Below the pieces are notes generated by a model, which worked only from the letters and a program-made list of their open reading frames with translations, made no database searches and was not told the origin of the DNA. A stretch of DNA of 26,540 bases from SIG454 sp045646365 (GTDB lineage: Bacteria > Bacillota > Clostridia > Monoglobales > Monoglobaceae). Location of the stretch: the NCBI GenBank assembly GCA_045646365.1, contig JAZRKP010000020.1, positions 1 to 26,540 on the forward strand, written 5' to 3'. This document shows, piece after piece, positions 23,301 through 26,540 of the stretch; within the stretch, counting starts at the first letter, position 1, and each line of letters opens with the position of its first letter. The position numbers and the translations under genes were made by a program.

Positions 23301-24584
23301 TTATTTTACAATTTCTCCCCCGCCGATTCCGTCAAGTTTTACGATTTTCAATTCTCCCGAAATTTCCGTATCGCATTTAACATAAATATCCATATAATTT
23401 GAGGTTGTGCAATGATAAACATCACCTTTAAGCTGTTCAGCAAGAACCTCAATTTCCTTACCTTTATACGATAAATAAAACTCTTTTTGCATTTTTTCCG
23501 CAAGGTTAAGGAGTTTACGGCTCCGCTCCTCCTTCACCTTTTTAGAGAGCTGATTTGGAAACTTTTCCGCCCTTGTGCCTTTTCTTGAAGAATATTTGAA
23601 AATGTGCATTTGCATAAAGCCTATACTTTTGCAAAATTCATAGGACTTTTCAAACTCTTCCTCTGTTTCACCAGGGAAGCCGACAATAACATCGGTTGTT
23701 ATTGCAGTATCGGAGATATTCTCCCGAAGCAGTTTAACTGCATTGTAAAACTCATCTGCCGTGTAGTGTCTGTTCATTCTTTTTAATGTTTCATCGCACC
23801 CGCTTTGCAGTGACATATGAAAATGCGGACAGAGATTTTTCAGTTTTTTTGCACGGTTGACAAAATCTTCCGTGATAACAACAGGTTCCAAAGAGCCAAG
23901 ACGCACTCTCTTTATCCCCTCAACACTGCATACTCTCTCAATGACATCTATAAGAGACAGACCGTTTTTCAGGTCCTTGCCGTATGAGCCAATATGTATT
24001 CCCGTCAGGACAATTTCAAGATAGCCTTTTTCCGCAAGAGCCTTAACCTCTTCCTCTATTCGGTCAATATTCCTTGACCGAACCTTACCTCTGGCGTATG
24101 GAATTATACAATATGAGCAATAATTATTACAACCATCCTCAATTTTAACATTGGCTCTTATTCGGCTTTGCTCCTCCGCAAGAGAAATTTCTTCGAAAAG
24201 CTCCTCCTCCATTATATCACTGCAAGAGAGAATCTGTGCCTTTTCCGCAAATGCTCTCTCGACGAGAGTGACAATTTCACCCTTACCACTGTTTCCGCAA
24301 ACAATGTCAACCCCGTCAAGATTACGGATAACCTCACTTTCCGTCTGCGCAAGACACCCCATAACCGCCACAACCGCATCAGGATTTTCCCTGACCGCAC
24401 GGCTAATCGCCTGTCTTGACTTTTGTGCACCTGTTCCCGTTACCGTGCAGGTATTTATAATATACACATCCGCAACTCCGTCGGTAATCTTATACCCCTT
24501 TTCTCTGAACAGACTTGCCATAGCATCGCTTTCATAAATATTGGTTTTACAACCCAAAGTTATAAATTTAACTGACTTTTCCAT
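23301..24584 (-). CDS. mtaB: tRNA t6A37 methylthiotransferase MtaB
   Basis: Radical SAM enzyme that adds a methylthio group to t6A at position 37 of ANN-decoding tRNAs. The 427 residues have the MTTase N-terminal domain with three cluster cysteines (Cys12 in LGCKTN, Cys46 in INTCTV, Cys77 in MGCLAQ), the radical SAM CxxxCxxC (Cys152, Cys156, Cys159 in GCNNYCSYC), the SLQSGC and TTDVIVGFPGET blocks, and a C-terminal TRAM-like region. LGCKTNIYES and the length separate MtaB from MiaB and RimO. ATG 24582-24584 has a modest GGGTG site. Its promoter is interlocked with that of the divergent HPr-like gene. No terminator is seen after the stop. Confidence 0.95.
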   Translation of the reverse strand: MEKSVKFITLGCKTNIYESDAMASLFREKGYKITDGVADVYIINTCTVTGTGAQKSRQAISRAVRENPDAVVAVMGCLAQTESEVIRNLDGVDIVCGNSGKGEIVTLVERAFAEKAQILSCSDIMEEELFEEISLAEEQSRIRANVKIEDGCNNYCSYCIIPYARGKVRSRNIDRIEEEVKALAEKGYLEIVLTGIHIGSYGKDLKNGLSLIDVIERVCSVEGIKRVRLGSLEPVVITEDFVNRAKKLKNLCPHFHMSLQSGCDETLKRMNRHYTADEFYNAVKLLRENISDTAITTDVIVGFPGETEEEFEKSYEFCKSIGFMQMHIFKYSSRKGTRAEKFPNQLSKKVKEERSRKLLNLAEKMQKEFYLSYKGKEIEVLAEQLKGDVYHCTTSNYMDIYVKCDTEISGELKIVKLDGIGGGEIVK

Positions 24585-24631
24585 AAAACACCCAAATCTT
24601 AAATAAATTTAAAAATAAATTTTGTTATAAA

Positions 24632-24660
24632 ATTATACAACTTTTTATTGACTAATGCAA
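24632..24660 (-). promoter_or_regulatory. Promoter of mtaB
   Basis: Minus-strand TTGCAT (24655-24660), 17 bases, perfect TATAAT (24632-24637). Its -35 box lies inside the spacer of the opposite promoter. Confidence 0.8.
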
Positions 24661-24676
24661 GAAAAAATTGTATAAT
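24648..24676 (+). promoter_or_regulatory. Promoter of the HPr-like gene
   Basis: TTGACT (24648-24653), 17 bases, perfect TATAAT (24671-24676). It overlaps the mtaB promoter by 13 bases, so two polymerases cannot bind at once. Confidence 0.85.
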
Positions 24677-24706
24677 AGTAGTGATAAATTTTTAGGAGGT
24701 ATGTCT

Positions 24707-24934
24707 ATGACAACTTTTAACATTGTGCTCAGCTCTATAAATGATGTGAAAAACTTCGTAAACATCGTTAATAAGTATGACCACGAAATCGACCTTACTT
24801 CTGGAAGATATGTCGTTGATGCAAAGTCAATTATGGGTATTTTCAGCCTTGATTTAAGCAAGCCTATCAAAGTTGAAATCCATTCTGATGACTGCGCTGC
24901 TATTACCGAAGAGCTTAAAAGCTTCATTCAGTAA
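24707..24934 (+). CDS. HPr-like protein lacking the active-site histidine
   Basis: A 75-residue protein of the PTS HPr fold. The C-terminal half is clearly HPr-like: DAKSIMGIFSLDLSKPIKVE, where Ser41 aligns with the regulatory Ser46 of HPr. The segment that holds His15 in HPr (GIHARPA-type) is replaced by SSINDVKN, so phosphotransfer from enzyme I is not expected. Similar paralogues occur in Clostridia (from memory); a regulatory role like Crh is a guess. ATG 24707 is 7 bases after AGGAGG, while ATG 24701 is only one base away. It has a strong promoter and a terminator, so it is monocistronic. Confidence 0.85.
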   Translation: MTTFNIVLSSINDVKNFVNIVNKYDHEIDLTSGRYVVDAKSIMGIFSLDLSKPIKVEIHSDDCAAITEELKSFIQ

Positions 24935-24954
24935 TCAACCTTTAAAATCAAATA

Positions 24955-25022
24955 CACAAAACAAAGGTTCTTTCCTTTCCGATTTCGGATAAGAAAAGGC
25001 TTTTGGTTTTTTGTGCTTTTTT
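24955..25022 (+). terminator. Terminator of the HPr-like gene
   Basis: A long imperfect hairpin: CACAAAA (24955-24961) with TTTTGTG (25009-25015), an inner TCCGA (24978-24982) with TCGGA (24985-24989), and six T after one base. Confidence 0.65.
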
Positions 25023-25043
25023 GTATATGTTTAGGACAAGCCT

Positions 25044-25502
25044 ATGAATATCCACGAAAATTTTATGAGAAAAGCCATTGCTGAGGCAAAAAAAGCCTAT
25101 GCAAAAGGCGAAACGCCAATCGGTGCCGTTATTGTTAAGGACGGGAAGATTATCGCCAGAGGACACAATCTTCGTGAAACAAAGAAGAATGCCCTTTGCC
25201 ACGCTGAGATTATCGCTCTTGATAAAGCTTGCAGAAAGCTTGGTGGATGGCGGCTTTTTCAGTGTGATATGTATGTTACCTTAGAACCTTGTCTTATGTG
25301 CGCAGGCGCTATCATTCAGTCACGGATTAAAAACCTTTATTTCGGGGCTTATGATAAAAAAGGCGGAGCTGTCGGCTCGCTTATTGATATGCCAAATCTT
25401 GACGGTGTGACTCAGAAAGTCAATGCCGTCGGCGGAGTTTTACAGGACGAATGTTCTGAAATTATGAAAGAATTTTTCAAAGAGCTTCGCAAAAACAAAT
25501 AG
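25044..25502 (+). CDS. tadA: tRNA-specific adenosine deaminase
   Basis: Converts A34 to inosine in the tRNA-Arg(ACG) anticodon. The 152 residues have the cytidine-deaminase-fold zinc site: HAE (His53, Ala54, catalytic Glu55) and PCLMC (Cys83, Cys86). The GAVIVKDGKIIARGHN and FGAYDKKGGAVGS blocks fit TadA better than cytosine or guanine deaminases. AGGAC lies 6-7 bases before the ATG. It lies 40 bases before ppdK with no clear terminator between. Confidence 0.94.
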   Translation: MNIHENFMRKAIAEAKKAYAKGETPIGAVIVKDGKIIARGHNLRETKKNALCHAEIIALDKACRKLGGWRLFQCDMYVTLEPCLMCAGAIIQSRIKNLYFGAYDKKGGAVGSLIDMPNLDGVTQKVNAVGGVLQDECSEIMKEFFKELRKNK

Positions 25503-25542
25503 CAAATAATTAAATTTATATATTTTTTTAGGAGGAACTAAA

Positions 25543-26540
25543 ATGGCAAAATTCGTTTATCTTTTTAGTGAAGGTGACGCATCTATGCGTGAACTCCTCG
25601 GCGGTAAAGGTGCTAACCTCGCTGAGATGACAAAAATCGGTCTCCCTGTTCCTCAGGGTTTCACGGTTTCAACTGAGGCTTGTACTCAGTACTATGAGGA
25701 TGGTCGTAAAATAAACGACGCTATCCAGGCTGAAATTATGGAAAACATCGTTAAGATGGAAGCTATCTGCGGTAAGAAGTTCGGCGACAAGGAGAATCCT
25801 CTTCTCGTTTCTGTTCGTTCTGGTGCAAGAGCTTCTATGCCAGGTATGATGGACACAATCTTAAACCTCGGTCTTAACGAAGATGTTGTTGAAACAATGG
25901 CAGCAAAGACAGGCAACGCTCGTTGGGCTTGGGACTGTTACAGAAGATTTATCCAGATGTATTCTGATGTTGTTATGGAAGTTGGTAAGAAATACTTCGA
26001 ACAGCTTATCGACGAAATGAAGGAAGCTAAAGGCGTAACTCAGGATATCGAGCTTACAGCTGATGACCTTAAGGAACTCGCTATGGCTTTCAAAGCTGAA
26101 TACAAGAGCAAAATCGGTAAGGACTTCCCAACTGATCCAAAGGAACAGCTTATGGGTGCTGTTGAAGCCGTATTCCGTTCATGGGATAACCCAAGAGCTA
26201 ATGTTTACCGTCGTGACAACGATATCCCTTATTCATGGGGTACAGCTGTTAACGTTCAGATGATGGCATTCGGTAACATGGGTGACGATTGTGGTACAGG
26301 TGTTGCCTTCACAAGAGACCCAGCTACTGGTGACAGAGGCCTTATGGGTGAATTCCTTGTAAACGCACAGGGTGAAGACGTTGTTGCCGGTGTTCGTACA
26401 CCAATGCCAATCGCTCAGATGGCTGAAAAGTTCCCTGAAGCATTTGCTGAATTTGAAAAGGTTTGTGCTATTTTGGAAGACCATTATAGAGATATGCAGG
26501 ATATGGAGTTCACAGTTGAAAACAAGAAACTCTATATGCT
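25543..26540 (+). CDS. ppdK: Pyruvate, phosphate dikinase (N-terminal part, cut by window end)
   Basis: Interconverts pyruvate + ATP + phosphate and PEP + AMP + PPi in glycolysis or gluconeogenesis of anaerobes. The first 332 codons show the nucleotide-binding domain: GGKGANLAEMT (about 21-31), GLPVPQGFTVST, SVRSGARASMPGMMDTILNL (about 89-108, the ATP/phosphate site), GTAVNVQMMAFGNMG and GTGVAFTRDPATG. This matches PPDK rather than PEP synthase, which lacks the same opening. AGGAGG is 7 bases before the ATG. The reading frame has no stop to the window end. Codon use is strongly biased (GCT, GGT, AAG) as for a highly expressed gene, like fba. The phosphohistidine and PEP domains lie beyond the window. 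Confidence 0.97.
   Translation, partial: MAKFVYLFSEGDASMRELLGGKGANLAEMTKIGLPVPQGFTVSTEACTQYYEDGRKINDAIQAEIMENIVKMEAICGKKFGDKENPLLVSVRSGARASMPGMMDTILNLGLNEDVVETMAAKTGNARWAWDCYRRFIQMYSDVVMEVGKKYFEQLIDEMKEAKGVTQDIELTADDLKELAMAFKAEYKSKIGKDFPTDPKEQLMGAVEAVFRSWDNPRANVYRRDNDIPYSWGTAVNVQMMAFGNMGDDCGTGVAFTRDPATGDRGLMGEFLVNAQGEDVVAGVRTPMPIAQMAEKFPEAFAEFEKVCAILEDHYRDMQDMEFTVENKKLYM

Noticed and set aside
25519..25524. TATATT as a -10 box for ppdK
   Set aside because: It is 19 bases before the ATG, so the transcript would begin inside the ribosome site, and no -35 box is at 17 bases. ppdK may be read from tadA.

Overview
The window (26,540 bases, roughly 40-45% G+C by eye) looks like a chromosome segment of an anaerobic member of the Clostridia, of the Oscillospirales type. 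The reasons are AGGAGG ribosome sites, sigma-A promoters with 17-base spacers, a C_GCAxxG protein, a eukaryote-type NADP isocitrate dehydrogenase next to a short aconitase, pyruvate phosphate dikinase, Na+-pump decarboxylase subunits, Mn2+ exporters, and the Firmicutes gene order glmU-pth-mfd. The taxon is inferred from gene content only. I saw no tRNA, rRNA, CRISPR, insertion sequence, integrase or phage gene.

Layout. 1-291 (-) is the start of valS, divergent from a C_GCAxxG protein (451-903 +). 939-3401 (-) is a three-gene operon encoding a secreted LRR/beta-helix protein, a 54-residue peptide not described before as far as I know, and a copper-amine-oxidase-N-like secreted protein. A long rod-like RNA leader with its own terminator precedes it. 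3705-6859 (-) is acn-icd. 6961-8462 (+) is a Na+-pump beta subunit with a small gamma-like subunit, behind a leader that resembles a metal-ion riboswitch. 8499-9662 (-) is a D,D-carboxypeptidase, 9770-10204 (-) a ferritin-like helical protein, and 10261-12000 (-) a pair of Mn exporters (mntP plus a CDF protein). 12154-12984 (+) is an Ogg-type glycosylase, 13073-13936 (+) class II fructose-bisphosphate aldolase, and 14008-19444 (+) glmU-pth-mfd. 19504-20946 (+) is a zinc-ribbon membrane foldase. 20988-23211 (-) is a four-gene operon (DUF4234, DUF2752, a phosphoribosyltransferase, an EamA exporter). 23301-24584 (-) is mtaB, divergent from an HPr-like protein without the active-site histidine (24707-24934 +). 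Then come tadA and the first third of ppdK, cut by the window end.

How the genes work together. Most of the window is housekeeping: translation fidelity (valS, mtaB, tadA, pth), cell wall (glmU, dacF-type), DNA repair (ogg, mfd), and central carbon flow (fba, ppdK, acn-icd, which can make 2-oxoglutarate for glutamate). The accessory or less-known parts are the leader-controlled surface-protein operon, the Na+-pump pair behind a structured leader, the zinc-ribbon foldase, the HPr paralogue and the ferritin-like gene whose ribosome site lies inside a perfect inverted repeat. No defence system or wholly new multi-gene machine is evident. The best candidates for undescribed biology are the surface-protein operon with its RNA leader and the Na+-pump leader.
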